Positions 8,074 through 8,112 of a DNA stretch of 8,112 nucleotides are shown here, piece after piece (position 1 is the stretch's first letter; the number at the start of each line of letters is the position of its first letter). The notes beneath the pieces were generated by a model that saw only the letters and a list, made by a program, of their open reading frames with translations, was not told the origin of the DNA and did no database searches. The position numbers and the translations under genes are program-made. The DNA comes from Alphaproteobacteria bacterium (GTDB lineage Bacteria; Pseudomonadota; Alphaproteobacteria; GCA-2731375), in contig JASLMY010000227.1 of assembly GCA_030746295.1 (NCBI GenBank), forward strand, positions 1 to 8,112. The letters are read 5' to 3'.

Positions 8074-8112
8074 GGCCCATATCGCCGCGGATCGATACGA
8101 ATTGAAAACTGG

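Overview
The window is a GC-rich stretch of translation and transcription housekeeping genes, all on the + strand, from what looks like an alphaproteobacterium. Supporting signs are the tuf / tRNA-Trp(CCA) / secE / nusG arrangement, the 691-aa EF-G, the 396-aa EF-Tu and the character of the L10 and L7/L12 proteins. A Rhodospirillales-like lineage is my guess; the sequence does not prove it.

Layout: positions 1-371 are a non-coding leader with candidate promoters and a terminator/attenuator hairpin followed by a T-run. Then come rpsL (372-743), rpsG (758-1228), fusA (1257-3332) and tuf (3381-4571), which is the classic str operon. tRNA-Trp (4615-4690) follows directly, then secE (4735-4932) and nusG (4937-5467). 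A 98-nt leader with an L1-operator-like fold precedes rplK (5566-5994) and rplA (5999-6697). A 338-nt highly structured leader containing an L10-leader-type element precedes rplJ (7036-7554, GTG start) and rplL (7626-7997). The window ends in a spacer with a strong GC hairpin and a candidate promoter, where rpoB would be expected next.

Together the genes encode two small-subunit proteins of the decoding and head regions (S12, S7), both elongation factors, a tRNA, the SecE translocon subunit, the transcription factor NusG, and the large-subunit stalk proteins (L11, L1, L10, L7/L12). EF-G and EF-Tu bind at the L7/L12-L10-L11 stalk, and NusG couples RNA polymerase to the ribosome, so the products act on one machine.

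No novel defence, mobile or metabolic system is visible. The points of interest are regulatory and structural. The str operon is joined through one tuf to the tRNA-Trp/secE block. That order is what a tufA-tufB recombination, a tandem-duplication junction or an assembly collapse would give. There are also three RNA leaders (rpsL, rplK, rplJ) with recognisable or competing folds.
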